A DNA stretch of 64,000 bases from Agelaius tricolor. Taxonomy: Eukaryota > Chordata > Aves > Passeriformes > Icteridae. The translations under genes and the position numbers were made by a program. Shown here one piece after another: positions 12,032-22,832 of this stretch. The notes under the pieces are model-generated. The model was given only the letters and a program-made list of their open reading frames with translations. It did not search any database and was not told the origin of the DNA. The stretch is from NCBI GenBank assembly GCA_023055355.1, contig JALJCS010000002.1:85337001-85401000 (forward strand), in the 5' to 3' direction. Position 1 is the stretch's first letter, and each line of letters begins with the position of its first letter.

Positions 12032-12606
12032 TGTTGTGGTTTTAAGCCCAGATGGACATGAAACACCACACAGCCTCTCACTCAACCCCTCCCTCCTTCC
12101 CCCAACCCTGGTGGAGTGGGGAGGAGAATTGAAGTAAAACTTTTACATTCAGATAAGAACATTTTAATAATTGAAAATACAGTACAGTGCAATAATAGGA
12201 ATGGTAAATTATAGTTATAATAAAAAGGAAAAAAGGTTATGCACAATGCAATTTCTCACCACCCATTGACTGATGCCAGACACCCTCCCCAAACCCAGAA
12301 CTGGCCCCCTCTGGGTAACTCCCCCCAGTTTGTGTACTGGGCATGGCATTCCATGGTGTGAACATCCCTTTGCTCAGTTTGGGTCACCTGTCCCAGCTGG
12401 GCTCCCTCCCAGCTTCTTTCATGTTCCTCCTCACTGGCAGAGCAGGAGACGAGGAGAAAAAAAGTTCTTGACTTAGGATAAACACACTGAAGCAAAAAAC
12501 CAAAACATCAGTGTGTTATCAACACCATTCTCATCCCAAATCCAAACCACAGCACTGTAACAGCTGCTGGGAAGAAGTGAGCACTACCTGAGCTGAAATC
12601 CGGACA
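12032..12606 (-). mobile_element. Solo LTR of an avian endogenous retrovirus (ERVL-like)
   Basis: This 575-bp element begins TGTTGTGG and ends CCGGACA on the + strand. Read on the minus strand it runs TGTCC...CAACA, giving the TG/CA ends of an LTR. The minus-strand start, with 'ATTTCAGCT' then 'AGCTGTTACAGTGCTGTGGTTTGGATTT', matches a widespread bird LTR pattern I know from other genomes. An ATTAAA polyadenylation-like motif sits at about 12,160-12,165 (minus strand). GAATC flanks both sides. No gag, pol or env sequence is adjacent, so the internal region was lost by LTR-LTR recombination. The 79-residue minus-strand frame at 12256-12495 lies within U3 and is unlikely to be a protein. The presence of the element is firm. 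The ERVL assignment is an inference from pattern and duplication size. Confidence 0.88.
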
Positions 12607-12611
12607 GAATC
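12607..12611. repeat. Target-site duplication, right copy (GAATC)
   Basis: An exact copy of 12027-12031, directly after the CA end of the LTR. Confidence 0.8.
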
Positions 12612-13987
12612 ACACCTGGTCTTTCTCAGTTATAAATCTAAACTCCCCAGATTGAATAAACTCTGATCCAGACTTTGAGTCTTGTGAAAGGATCATCTCT
12701 AAAACCCTTAGAAATCAGTGTATTTGTTCTTGCTTTTGGAAAAGAATTCTTGGTTTTCTTGGGCTTTAACTGCAAGGTGATTTATTTTAAGTCTATCTAC
12801 TCATGTTCAAATCCTGTTTACTTCTCAATGCCTGCAAAATTCCATGAGTTCAAAACTATGAGGAAGGTTCCCACAGACTCTGAGATTGTTAAAATAAAAG
12901 GTTTCAATTTTCCATCTTGTCTCTGATCCCTTCAATTAAACTGTATTCATTGCAGCTTGGCAAACTTAATTGCATGCTTCAAAAAATTCAAAAAGAGAAG
13001 AAACAAAAATCAGAATGATGAAGAAAGATGAGTTTTTTTTTAATTGTATGTCTCAGACCAAAAAAAAAAAAAAAAAAGAAAAGACACAATAAGACATGGA
13101 AAGCCAAGAAGGCATAATTTTGATTGTAGCTTTATCTTGCTAAATTTTGGTGGGAAAATGAGACCTTGTTAACTGTGGTGAAAGAAAAAGGTTTGAAGGG
13201 GAGCTGGTTTTTAAATTTTATTTTATGATACCAAAAAAAAAATACAAAATGGCCAGAAATCTGTGTAATGAATGCTTATCACTCCTATTTCTGACTCTGT
13301 GTTTTTTCACTTGCAAGAGTAGAATTTACCTAATAAAGTTGGAGCCAGTCCAAAACTAAAGAGTTTGTTTCTTGTATTCATATGTAAGACCTCCAATATT
13401 TTGGCTGCTCGTTCCTAGTAAAAATCAGGGGACAGCAATCACATATCTTGCTATTACACATGCATGATTTACCTTAGGAAAGATAAGAGTGGGTGGGAGT
13501 TATTTTTATCTTCACATGGCAACAAAACTCCTTGCACCCACGCTGCCAATGCAATTTACAGAGGGTTAAAGGGATTTTGATTCTTTGGGAAGGGAGGGGA
13601 GTCAGTGAGGCAGGAATGCTTGAGAGATGAAATGATCCTTACTTCTAATCGGAAGTATTTAGACTCTCCAGACCCTATAACAGAACCAGCTAGAGAAATT
13701 GTTGCTATATGTGAAGAACATTAGAAGAAGGGTATGAACTTGAAATGTGCACAGAGGAATCTTAAAACTGCCTTTATACTGTGTGGTGCTGGGTGTGGCC
13801 TGATTATTGCTCTGGAATGGTTCTTACAGCCAACTCTTGCCAGAGTATGAGTTGTTGTGGCTGTGTCTGATCTCGAATCCAGCTGCGTGGAGAGGAAGGA
13901 AAGTAGGTCAGCAAAAGACAGCTCAGATGTGTGTGATATGTTCAAAAGGGTGACAGCATCCTTCTGAGAGCACCCTGATATTTTCTG
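12612..13987. other. Unique non-coding sequence with A-rich tracts
   Basis: No gene was recognised. An A18 run occurs at about 13,060-13,077 and an A9 run near 13,233. The 83-residue frame at 12675-12926 has no supporting context. Confidence 0.5.
13060..13077. repeat. Poly-A tract
   Basis: A run of about 18 adenines is followed by GAAAAG. The preceding sequence is not recognisable as a processed pseudogene or SINE, so it is listed only as a homopolymer. Confidence 0.9.
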
Positions 13988-14085
13988 GACTCAAAATAAT
14001 TTAGCTTGGAAGAGATCTCAGCAGATCCTCTAGCTTTACCTCCCACTAAAAGCAGGATCAATTGCATGGTGGAAATCTAAGAGGT
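13988..14085 (-). mobile_element. CR1 LINE 3'-end remnant, antisense
   Basis: The block 'ttagcttggaagagatctcagcagatc(ctc)tag' near 14,000-14,030 is the complement of a CR1 3' UTR (consensus TTGGAAGGGACCTCAGAAGATCATCTAG type). A 'tcccactaaaagcaggatca' block follows. The fragment is very short and strongly diverged. Confidence 0.6.
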
Positions 14086-16704
14086 CATTTCCAGTATAAA
14101 GGATTTAAAGTACTGCTGAAAGTTGGAGTTGTTTGGTTTGTTTTCCAGTAATAATACACCTCTTTGGGATTATTTTATTGGATTATGAGGTATTCTTAGA
14201 AAGAGAGGTGCTCAGCAGTTATATATCTTGGGTATGGACATCTAGAAATCCTGTATAGTATTTTAGGGAAGGCTTCTCTTTTGACCCAGCTGACTTGGTA
14301 GTAGAGATGTAAAGCTAAGGGCAACAGCATAACCTTTATTTTTCTGGCAAGACAAGGAGGCTCACACTGGCTGTTTTTCAAAATATCATCTTTTCTCAGG
14401 TTCCAAGGTTTTAATCAGGTCAAATGCACAGCACAAACCCTACATTCAAGGACTCTGAATTCTGGTCTGCTAGGAGTTTGACATACAAGAAAAAGAAAAA
14501 TAAACACACAGTGGACTGGAGTCCTCCATTTTAGAACTTTGTTTTCAGGTAGGCTTGAATTCCAGAGAAGGATGAGAAAGGTACTTTGTATGCTATTGAG
14601 TCAGCTTACCCTATTTACACTTGAATTCAAAGAAATTACAAAATATAGTGCTTAAAAACATCACTTCAACACTTATTTTACCCATAGATGCTCACAGAAT
14701 GTCTCAATGTGACCTGACATGGCTGTAAAGGGCTGAGCATGTGTGCTTTTGTGGAGGGAGGGGAAGCAACCTGGTGTAAGTGAAGTAAGAGAGAGACAAA
14801 CCTGCAGGTTTTCAGTCCTTACATTTGAATGGACACTGAAATCCAGAACCTGAGCCCTGCTTTACCAACACAGGACATCCAAGGTTTGTTACAGCTTGAA
14901 GTACTTTGAATCCAAGAAACTGGTACAACAACTGGTGTCTGTCTGCTTGACACCCAGCGTTGACCTTTCCTGCCCCGCTGTGCTTTATCAGCCTGAGACA
15001 TCAGCTTTGGTTTAACAGAGGCTGCTCACAAATTTTGAGTGTCTTCATGGTCAGTGTGCAATGCCCTCGTGGCCCTGAGCTCTGGCACATTTCTCTCCAT
15101 GGCTGGATTCCCATGTAACAGTTGGGTCTCCAGCAGCAGAGGGGACCTGTCTGGAGGGCAGAGAGGCTGCGTGGACAATGACAGTGTGTCCCAGCTAAGA
15201 ACCAGATCAACTCCAGACCTGAATGATCCATACAGGCAAATACTTTGTGTGAACACACTCCAAAACACAAGCTGATGTAATCCTGCATGTTTGGAATTTT
15301 TTTGGATAATATTAAAGTCATGGACAGAATTACTATGTGACAAAAAACACACAATGTTTTTTTCTCTTCCTAAAAATGCATCATTTAACTTCCTTAGAGG
15401 AATCTAGAATTACTTTCCCTGAAACATACTGGCTGAAGAATATCTATATCATATGGCTTGCTTAACACATTCTGAGAGAAATACAATTAAATTTCATGAA
15501 TAAGATCCTTCCACTTGCATGCATGCATGCCTTGATTCAGAAATTCAAAATCAGTAAGTGGCTGTAATAGAAACAGTAGTCTTTATAGGGAGTTGCACAA
15601 TATATAGTAACTTTCTAACTTGTTTAAAAAGAAGGGTTATATTTTTCATTCCAGTGTCAACCTTGCTTTCTGCATTATAGGTCTAATACACAGGATGAAT
15701 GATTTTATTCTGCAAATAATTGCATGATGATTAATCCTACAAAGTATCTGTTGTCTCCATAAAGCAGAATTGAATCAAACATGATCCCAAGCCTCCTGTT
15801 AGTCTTTACCGAAAATGTGGCACTAGTTTGTCCTCTATTTGCCCTCAGTGCCGGTTGTAAATGCCATACTACTGTGTTAATATATATATAATATATATAA
15901 TAATGAATATATCTATGAAATGGCTAAAGCTGTGCCACTTGATGGGAAAGGAGAGAGGGCAGACACCTGTAGGACATTCCTAGTGCTGTGCACAGGCCTG
16001 ACCCCAAGACACAGCAGGAAGGGTGATGCTCACATGTGTGGGAAAACTGAAATTTTTGCTTGTGGGAAAGTGTTTTCAAATCTGGGAGAACTTGGAAAGG
16101 CAGAGGTTTGTGTTTGCCATAGGCAAATCTGTAGGTCACAGGCATATTTATGTTCTTCAGGCATTCCTCTCCTTTTCCATTTTTCTTTGCATGTCTCTCC
16201 TTGCTGTCTTTCTATTTAAACATCTACATATGTCAGAGACATCTTAAAGGTTAAAGCAGTCCATGCTGTATTTATTCCACCTGCCCAGTACTACTTGATA
16301 TGTAAGATTTTCTGCCTCCAGCCCTGAATTTTTCTTTCACCAAATAACCCAGGGAGCAAGTGGATTAAGGGTATCTGAGCAGGAAGCTGAACAAAAGTCT
16401 TTGACTAAAACATTTGAAACAACCAAACCTATCTGTATAACCAAGCACTCCCCTATAGGCAGGAAAACCACTGTAGCTTCATATAAACTCTAACTACTAT
16501 TCACTTATTTTCCTTCCTGTTTGAACCCTGCAACCTTTTTAAGGTCTGATTTAATTGCTGGAAAGCAAACATAAGAGAAGTTACTTTGCAGCATAAGGGC
16601 AGAAATACCAAAATTAGTGCATAATGTGGTCTTATAAGCATAACAGCAACCCATAACTGGAAGCATTGTGTAGGAACATTAACCCCAAATTTCTGTTTTG
16701 AAGA
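14086..16704. other. Unique non-coding sequence
   Basis: Overlapping antisense frames of 117 and 108 residues at about 15,001-15,354 occupy a moderately GC-rich patch. They show no known motif and overlap each other in different frames, which argues against coding. A triple GCAT/TGCA run occurs near 15,518-15,530. Confidence 0.5.
15877..15913. repeat. AT-rich simple repeat
   Basis: TATATATATA, ATATATATAA and ATGAATATAT words make an imperfect TA tract. Confidence 0.85.
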
Positions 16705-16800
16705 ATGTGCAGCAAGTTCAATCCCTGTGTGGGTTAGTGACTTAAGAGTTTGACTTGATGACCCTTGTGGGTCCCTTCCATCTCCCTTCCTGTGACTTGG
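16705..16800 (+). mobile_element. CR1 LINE 3' end, sense
   Basis: The block 'gagtttgacttgatgacccttgtgggtcccttcca' at about 16,747-16,782 is the diagnostic 3' UTR of an avian CR1 subfamily (consensus GACTTGATGATCCTTGTGGGTCCCTTCCAAC). It is preceded by 'agttcaatccctgtgtgggttagtga'. The element is a roughly 100-bp, 5'-truncated tail. Confidence 0.8.
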
Positions 16801-17309
16801 AAGTGTGACAAATATGGTTCTTACTGTAAAAACAACACTGTCAAACTGGACTCAATGCAGTGTCACTCTGTCCTCAAGGCTCTCATATGAGCTTGCAAGA
16901 CCATTTTTTTCATTTTTGCCATGCAACACTAATGAAATCAATGGCATAAATAATGCAAAATTTTCTGTGGGACTTTGGTCTTTATTAAAAACAAGGTTAA
17001 TTACAGTGATGAGTTTTTAATATGTTGCTATTTACCTTCATTTACAATGTCAAGGTCTGGGACTCTACTGGTCAATTAAATTTCATCTTCAAATCTGCAG
17101 CATCAGATTTTATTGACTCATTAGATGTTTAGGAGTAGGTGTTTGTTTGCATAGGTTTTTCTTTCTTTTCCAAACTTCAGCAGATCCAAATTCTTTGACC
17201 AGCAACTCTCACACAAGAAATTGTTGTTGCTTCATTTGGAGCTGTGACCCTTGGATGTGGTGGGTAGGGAAGAGCAGGGACTCAGCTCTCAGAATTGCAT
17301 GGATCTGTA

Positions 17310-17355
<46 letters not shown>

Positions 17356-17899
17356 TTCAGTTACTCCACTTTACATGGAAGCAATCCAATGCAGAATGTG
17401 ATCCATGAACATCAATATAAGTTGGTCTATAAATAGTTAACTTTAAGTGACAGTCTCTCACTCTGTTCCAAATGATGGAAATCCCAGCTGGTAAATTTTA
17501 TATCTTGTGTATATGTGTGTGTGTAAGTTACATGTATGATACATGTTAAATAGACAATTTACATATTATTTCCTCTGTCTAGGGACCTACCTTGCTCGAT
17601 TTGCTTACAAAAAATTTGCTTTGCTACCTTTGGTCACAGTGACATTAGACACCTTCAAAGGTCTGCAAGGGGGAGTGTGGATTACTCTTCTCATTATGTC
17701 TGAGGGAGTGACTGGGAGATATTTGCTCTGCACTATACATAATGCCAGATGATCACTGTCCCCCAGCAAAGACACAGCATGGGAGTAAGAATCAAAGTGT
17801 CCACTTTTATTCCCAGCTCAAAGCACTTGGGAGCTGTGAATCTGCTCTCTTCACTTCTCCAAGAACTTCCAAGACTGATCTTTTGTATATCGGGTTGTT
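16801..17899. other. Unique AT-rich non-coding sequence
   Basis: No gene was recognised. It contains the TA microsatellite at 17.3 kb and a short TGTGTGTG run near 17,513-17,524. Confidence 0.5.
17313..17353. repeat. (TA)n microsatellite
   Basis: About 20 perfect TA units. The tyrosine/isoleucine repeat in the frame at 17147-17401 is an artefact of this tract. Confidence 0.95.
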
Positions 17900-18775
17900 A
17901 ATCATAGAATTGTTTAAGTTACAAAAGATCTTGAAGATCTTCAAGTCCTGCCATTAACTCAGTACTGCCAAGTGCACCACTAAACCATGTCCCCTGGAGC
18001 CACATCTATACCTATGCATAATTACACATCTTTAAAATACTTCTAGGCATGGTCCTTAGAGCAGTCTGTACCAGAGCTTGAAAACCCTTGTGGTGAAGAT
18101 TCTTTCCCTAATATCCACTGCAAACTGCAGCTCTGCTGACACCCCTTCTTACTTCTCCAAGAACTGAAAAGTCAATCATTTCATGATGTCTTTGCTCAAG
18201 AGTCCAACCTTTGCATCACCCACCAGTCCTTCTGTGTTCACAAACAGCAGGTCCAGAGGGGCAATCCACGAGTTGCCTCCCTTGCCAACTGTGTCAGGAA
18301 GTTCTGTTCCACACACTCTGGAGCCTCCTGGACTGTTTGCTCCCTCCTCTGTTGTATTTCCAGCAGACCTCTGGCAAGCTGGGTCCCCCATGAGAACAGG
18401 GCCAGAGACTGGGAAGCTTCTCCCAGTTGCTTATAGAATATTTCATCTGCCTCTTCATTCTGGTTAGGTGCTCTGTGGTAGAATTCCACCATGATATCTG
18501 CCTTGTGACCATCACCATCAAGCTCAAGGCAGTCAAAACAGTCCCTAACACACAGGGCTAACCCATCACTCTCCTTCCTTGCCTGCCCAATCTGAAGAGT
18601 TTATAGCTATCCATTGCAGCACTCCAGCTGTGTGAGTCATCCCAACATGTTTCCATGATGGCAGCTGTGTCAGTTTTCCTGCTGCACAAAGACCCCAGCT
18701 CCTCCTGTGTATTGCCTGTGCTGCAGGCACTGGTACAGGTGCAGTTGGACTATCGAGCCCAGCACCTTTTTTGGG
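17900..18775 (-). mobile_element. CR1 LINE with internal deletion: endonuclease joined to ORF2 C-terminus and 3' UTR
   Basis: The minus strand carries a broken CR1 ORF2. From the 5' side there is a short spacer before ORF2 (18,690-18,775). It is followed by an endonuclease domain with recognisable peptides: NEEADEIFYKQLGE near 18,410-18,460, APLDLLFVNTEGLVGD near 18,200-18,250 and HEMIDFSVLGEVRRGVSRAA near 18,130-18,190, the last spanning the 3' part of the domain. Frameshifts separate these pieces. Immediately after that the sequence jumps to a 'GATATTAGGGAAAGAATCTT' block near 18,105-18,120, which in CR1 lies in the last part of ORF2. The 3' UTR follows down to about 17,905. The whole reverse transcriptase core is missing. 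CR1 copies usually lose their 5' end, so retention of the endonuclease with loss of the middle is notable. All frames are disrupted and the element is dead. Confidence 0.8.
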
Positions 18776-20482
18776 GGAGAGACCCTAATTTGTATTTGAC
18801 TTTTCTCAGCTTCTTTGGTGTTTTCTAGCATTGATAACCCCACATCTTAATGCATATTTAAGAAATGAAAGGCTGATCTTGGTTGACTTTGGGGTTTTTT
18901 TGAGCCTTGCATTTTCTGTCTTTCCTGCCTGACCCTGAGGTCTAGAAACTTCCTCTTTTTAAAAGAAACAAAATTTCTTATTTAGTCACAAGATGCTGGG
19001 AGCTGGAGTTTGTGAGAAAATATTGGTACACTGGTGACATAATCAGAAAACTCAACAGATCTTCCAGCAGTGCAGAATTTCTCTCAGCTTTCTCTCTGGG
19101 TATGAATACTCAACTGCTCTGAGCCTGAAACCCCAGGTCTGGGGCTTTAGCTGTCTGCAGCACAAGGGCTAGAGCCCAGGGGTCAGCCTCCCCCTCTAAC
19201 TTGCTGTTGCAATTAGGGAAAGCATGGGCTGTGGGATGGAACCCACCTGGAGAGAAAGACACCACAGCTGTATCCTTTCCACATTCATTTGCACAGCTGC
19301 TGAGGGCCAGTGACAGTGTGGTCCACTGGTTAGGGGCATTACCCAATGGCACAAGGTCGTATGCTAAGAAACAATAAGATTTTAATTACAAACCTTGTTT
19401 TTGGTTAACCTTGACAGGCAGCTAAGCACCACAGAGCTGTTCACTCCCTGCTTCCAAACCTAAGTCCCAGGAAGGAGGAGAGAGAAAAGGAAAAGCAGGA
19501 AAACTTGTGGGTAAAGATAAAAAAACCCAAACCCCAAACAAACAAGCAAAAAACAAACTTAAAAAGAAGAAATGGAAGAAGAAAGCAAACAAAACAAGTG
19601 ATACTAAATGCCTACTTGTTTTCCTGAGCAAAACACAGGCAACTTCCCTAAACCCCATGGAATCTGCCTGGTTATGTCCCCTCCACACATATTGTGCAGG
19701 CCCAATCCATTCACCAAGGGTGGGGAGCAGAGTAAGAAAGAGAGAAGGCCCTGTTCAGCAGCAGGTAAAACCCTGGTCTATTACTGGCATTGTTTTGGTC
19801 ATAAATCTAAATCACAGAACCATACAAGCGCCTATGAAGAAAATTGACTTCAACCTGGTTAGGACCAGTATAATCCCCTGTCTTTGAAAAGAAAAGATTA
19901 ATCCAGGGCTGCTGTTAGGAAATGCTAGCAAAGATTTCAATAGAATTTAGTACCTGCTCCTTATTCTTTTTCATTTGTATAGCTCCTCTGAGCTGCAGGA
20001 AAGGATTTGAATAAAAGAAAAGGCAAAGTAAACCCTCATCCTCCTGGGACAAAATGTTCCTGCTGGTTTCCTACAATGTTCAAAGTAAGACTATCGGGAA
20101 TAGCTACAGCACTGAGTATGATGAACCATGGGTGTACTTAATGTTATTCAACAGAAAATGTGTCAGGAGAAAGTAATCCAGGAATATCACTCACTGTTGT
20201 GCTGGGAATGATGAGTCAGATGGGTGCTCAGTGCAATACATCACCCTCTGAACACTTGCAGGGAGGCTCAAGAAGTGCACGTGTCACTCTGTCGGGTCTG
20301 GCTGTCTGTCTCTGCCCCGACATCACTCCTCACTCTGCTTGCAGCCATGATTAAACATGAGCTGGTACTGTTGTTTTTTGGGGCCATTGGGTCATATTTC
20401 CCTGGAAATCCAGAATCTTTGGCAGCAATGCTTAAATTTGGAGGGACACCTGTGTTTCCCGTTACTTGCCAAGGCAATCATT
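18776..20482. other. Non-coding sequence, GC-richer in 19.1-19.4 kb
   Basis: No gene was recognised. A tRNA-like segment (19,313-19,352) is listed separately. A lysine-rich frame near 19,507-19,887 simply reflects A-rich DNA. Confidence 0.5.
19313..19352 (+). repeat. tRNA-like (box A) fragment, possible SINE head relic
   Basis: The words TGTGGTCCACTGGTTAGG and then GGCATTAC resemble the 5' part of a tRNA(Glu)-type gene, including a box-A-like TGGTCCACTGG. I see no credible box B or 3' half, so it is neither a working tRNA nor a complete SINE. A truncated tRNA-derived SINE head is the most natural reading, but chance similarity remains possible. Confidence 0.25.
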
Positions 20483-21052
20483 CACACAGAATCACACAGA
20501 ATCACAAGGTTGGAAGAGACCTTCAAGATCAACAAGTCCAACCCATGCCCTAAACACCTTAACTAAGCCATGGCACCAAGTGCCACATCCAGTCTTTTTT
20601 TGAACACATCCAGGGATGGTGACTCCACCACCTCCCTAGGCAGGCCATTTCAATATTTTATCACTCGTTCTGTAAAAAACTTCTTCCTAATATCCAACCT
20701 ATATTCCCCTGATGCAGCTTGAGACTGTGTCCTCTGATTCTGACATTTGCTGCCTGGAGAAAGAGACCAATCCCACCTGACTACATCCACCTTTCAGGAA
20801 GTTGTAGAGAGTGATAAGGTCAGAACTGAGTCTCCTTTTCTCCAGGCTAAACAACCCCACCTCCCTCAGTTGTTCCTCACAGGGTTTGTGTTTTAAGCCC
20901 CTCACCAGCCTTGTCGCTCTTCTCTGGAAGCACTCAAGCGTCTCAACGTCCTTCCCAAACTGAGGGGCCCAGAACTGGACACAGCACTCAAGGTGTGGCC
21001 TCACCAGTGTGAGTACAGAGAAGAATGACCTCCCTGCTCCTCCTGGCCACAC
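20483..21052 (-). mobile_element. CR1 LINE, 5'-truncated, with ORF2 C-terminus and 3' end
   Basis: The minus strand retains the C-terminal part of the CR1 ORF2 reverse transcriptase. A 117-residue open frame (20,699-21,052) includes [28 protein letters not shown] and [14 protein letters not shown], all typical of the CR1 RT C-terminal region. Below it lie the last codons and the 3' UTR ('aaggttggaagagaccttcaagatcaacaagtccaaccc'-type block at 20,504-20,543). Repeated CACAGAAT tail units occupy 20,483-20,504 on the + strand. The 5' end is a simple truncation near 21,052. The frame is unusually intact for such a fragment, suggesting a younger insertion than most CR1 pieces here. It cannot be autonomous because it lacks the endonuclease and most of the RT. 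Confidence 0.92.
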
Positions 21053-21361
21053 TTGATATACAAATTATACATTTGCATTGTCTTATCTTGATCTTTACTC
21101 AATACAAGGCTGCCTCATTTGGGAGTGGGTGGGCTCTTTGTTGGTCCTATTTTAGTTATGTGGGGTCTTCTTCAGCAAGTCAGTTCCCAGGATAATTTTT
21201 TAAGCTGTTATTGAAGGGTTTTAAAGGACAGAGGTGGAGGAGATATGTGAACAGTGTTTTGGATTTAATAAATGTGTTCTGAGCATGTGTATGTGTGTAG
21301 GTATGTACTGCATGATGTGAGGGCAATACTCACCATGGACCTTACACAAACTGATGACCCA
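21053..21361. other. Unique spacer between two CR1 elements
   Basis: AT-rich sequence with no recognised feature. A short TGTGTATGTGTGTAGGTATGT stretch lies near 21,284-21,306. Confidence 0.5.
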
Positions 21362-22430
21362 TGATCTCAGAATGACAGAAAATGCCAAGCTGGAAGGGAC
21401 CCACAAGGACCACTGAGTCCAACTCCTGGCCCAGCACCAAGAGTCACACCCTGTGCCTGAGAGCATTGTCCAAATGCTTCTTGAACTCTCAGGCTTGGTG
21501 CTGTCACCGCTTCCCTGGGGTGCCTGGGTGCCCAGCTGGGACTGAGAACAAAACCTCAAGCTCCTCTAGTTTGTTCCTTGCGCTGCCTCATTAGTGTAGA
21601 GACATTTCAGGTGTAGTACTTTGTAGCAAGGCTTCTTAAAGCAGATTGAGGGATCCCATTAGTGCTCATTTAGTCAAATTCTGGTACACCATCCCAGCAC
21701 TCATCATGGCAAGCCTGCTATTTTCCTTTTCCCATTTCCAAGCTGGTTTAAAGCTCTATCAAAGAGCACTGTTAGCCCCTGTGCTAGACCTTTTTCCCCT
21801 CTGAGAAATCCTGGGAATTCATGATGAATGCCCATCAGGTATCAGTAGACGAGGTGTTGAGTAGATTATGATCAACAACCCCAAAATTTTTCCATTGTTA
21901 CCAGCCTTGGAGCCATGCATTGACTTGATGCCTTACTAGTCTGGAGAGTTTTGCAGGATGTCCCTTGTTTGTGCCCCTAGGAGACAGGTGACTTCTCTGT
22001 GAGATCCAGTCTGTGTATTGGATCCTCTGTTTCCTTTAGAAGGGAGCTCCTATTACAACCACCCTTCCTTTCCTCCTAACAAAGGAGGTTTTTTGATGTG
22101 AGGTACAGGTGGTGTTGATTTAGGGAGCTTCACTATCCCAGAAGGACCTTCACCCACCTTATCAGGTGCCTGGCCTTCTGTTCCAGAGCCTCACACCTGC
22201 TGCAGAAGATACCAGTCCTACTTTGTCAGATTCTGGGAAGGAGGAGGAATCTTCTGGTACGTGCAGTGACCTGCTTCCAGCCTTTGAGAGACCCTGAGCT
22301 AACAGCCCTTGGACTAATTGCCCTGCAGGGTTCTGAGTCCATGATGAAGATGCTACAGACATTTTTCTGCATGGCATTTTTTGAATCTCACTCCTTTTGA
22401 TAACATTAAGCACAGATAAAAATAGCAATT
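21362..22430 (-). mobile_element. CR1 LINE with internal deletions: ORF1 esterase and ORF2 start joined to 3' end
   Basis: Reading the minus strand from 22,430 downward, the first part (22,190-22,290) resembles the CR1 ORF1 N-terminal region, with PEDSSSFPESDKVGLVSSAA. Next, near 22,050-22,080, is VVVIG, the start of the ORF1 SGNH/esterase-like domain. Its later part appears as VNAWLQGW near 21,900-21,930 and GLTVLFDRALN near 21,745-21,780. The middle of the esterase domain, between a KLSRLV piece and VNAWL, is missing. A spacer follows, and then the first codons of ORF2 around 21,560-21,580 (complement of 'ctcctctagtttgttccttgcgctgcctcattagtgtagag'). The sequence then jumps directly to the end of ORF2 and the 3' UTR (21,362-21,545; complement of the 'gacccacaaggaccactgagtccaactcctgg' type). 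Nearly all of ORF2 is absent. Stops and shifts make it non-functional. Confidence 0.72.
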
Positions 22431-22832
22431 ATACCACAGAGAAGCCTGTGTTCTAGAGTGTGTCCTCAAAAGGAGCAAACCCAGTTGAGGTGACTGAATT
22501 CCCCATAAGTGTCAGGAGGCTGCACTGAATGCATTTGCACAAACCTGTGCTCTGCCCTGTTCTTTATAGGCTACAAACTCACAGCTAGGGACACTCACCA
22601 GAAACAGTCTCTTCAAGGGTCTTCTTCTCATAACAAAGAAAGATATTGTATTTATTGCTTTTCTTGTGAGAAAAGCATTTCCCTTACATATATGCTAGGG
22701 TATTGCTATGCCTTTCTCTCTAAAAAGCATAGACAACTTTTATGGTACTTAAAAGTCCTTCCTTTAGTAAACAGCTCCAGAATTATTAAACCCTTCAAGG
22801 GCTCTTGTAGCAAGATTTCTCTTACCATGCAG
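22431..22832. other. Non-coding sequence upstream of an exon-like frame
   Basis: An open frame runs from about 22,509 to 22,931. Its first two thirds show no domain or splice evidence. No repeat was recognised. Confidence 0.4.

Noticed and set aside
12256..12495. 79-codon antisense frame
   Set aside because: It lies wholly inside the solo LTR, where open frames of this length occur by chance.
13060..13077. Poly-A tract as the tail of a processed pseudogene
   Set aside because: Upstream sequence shows no recognisable mRNA-derived frame and no target-site duplication was found.
15001..15354. Two overlapping antisense frames of 117 and 108 codons
   Set aside because: They overlap in different frames of the same strand and neither has a motif. 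This reflects a locally stop-poor GC-richer patch.
17147..17401. Tyrosine/isoleucine repeat frame
   Set aside because: Translation of the TA microsatellite.
20699..21052. 117-codon antisense frame considered as a host gene
   Set aside because: The peptide is clearly the CR1 reverse-transcriptase C-terminal region, so it belongs to a dead LINE fragment.
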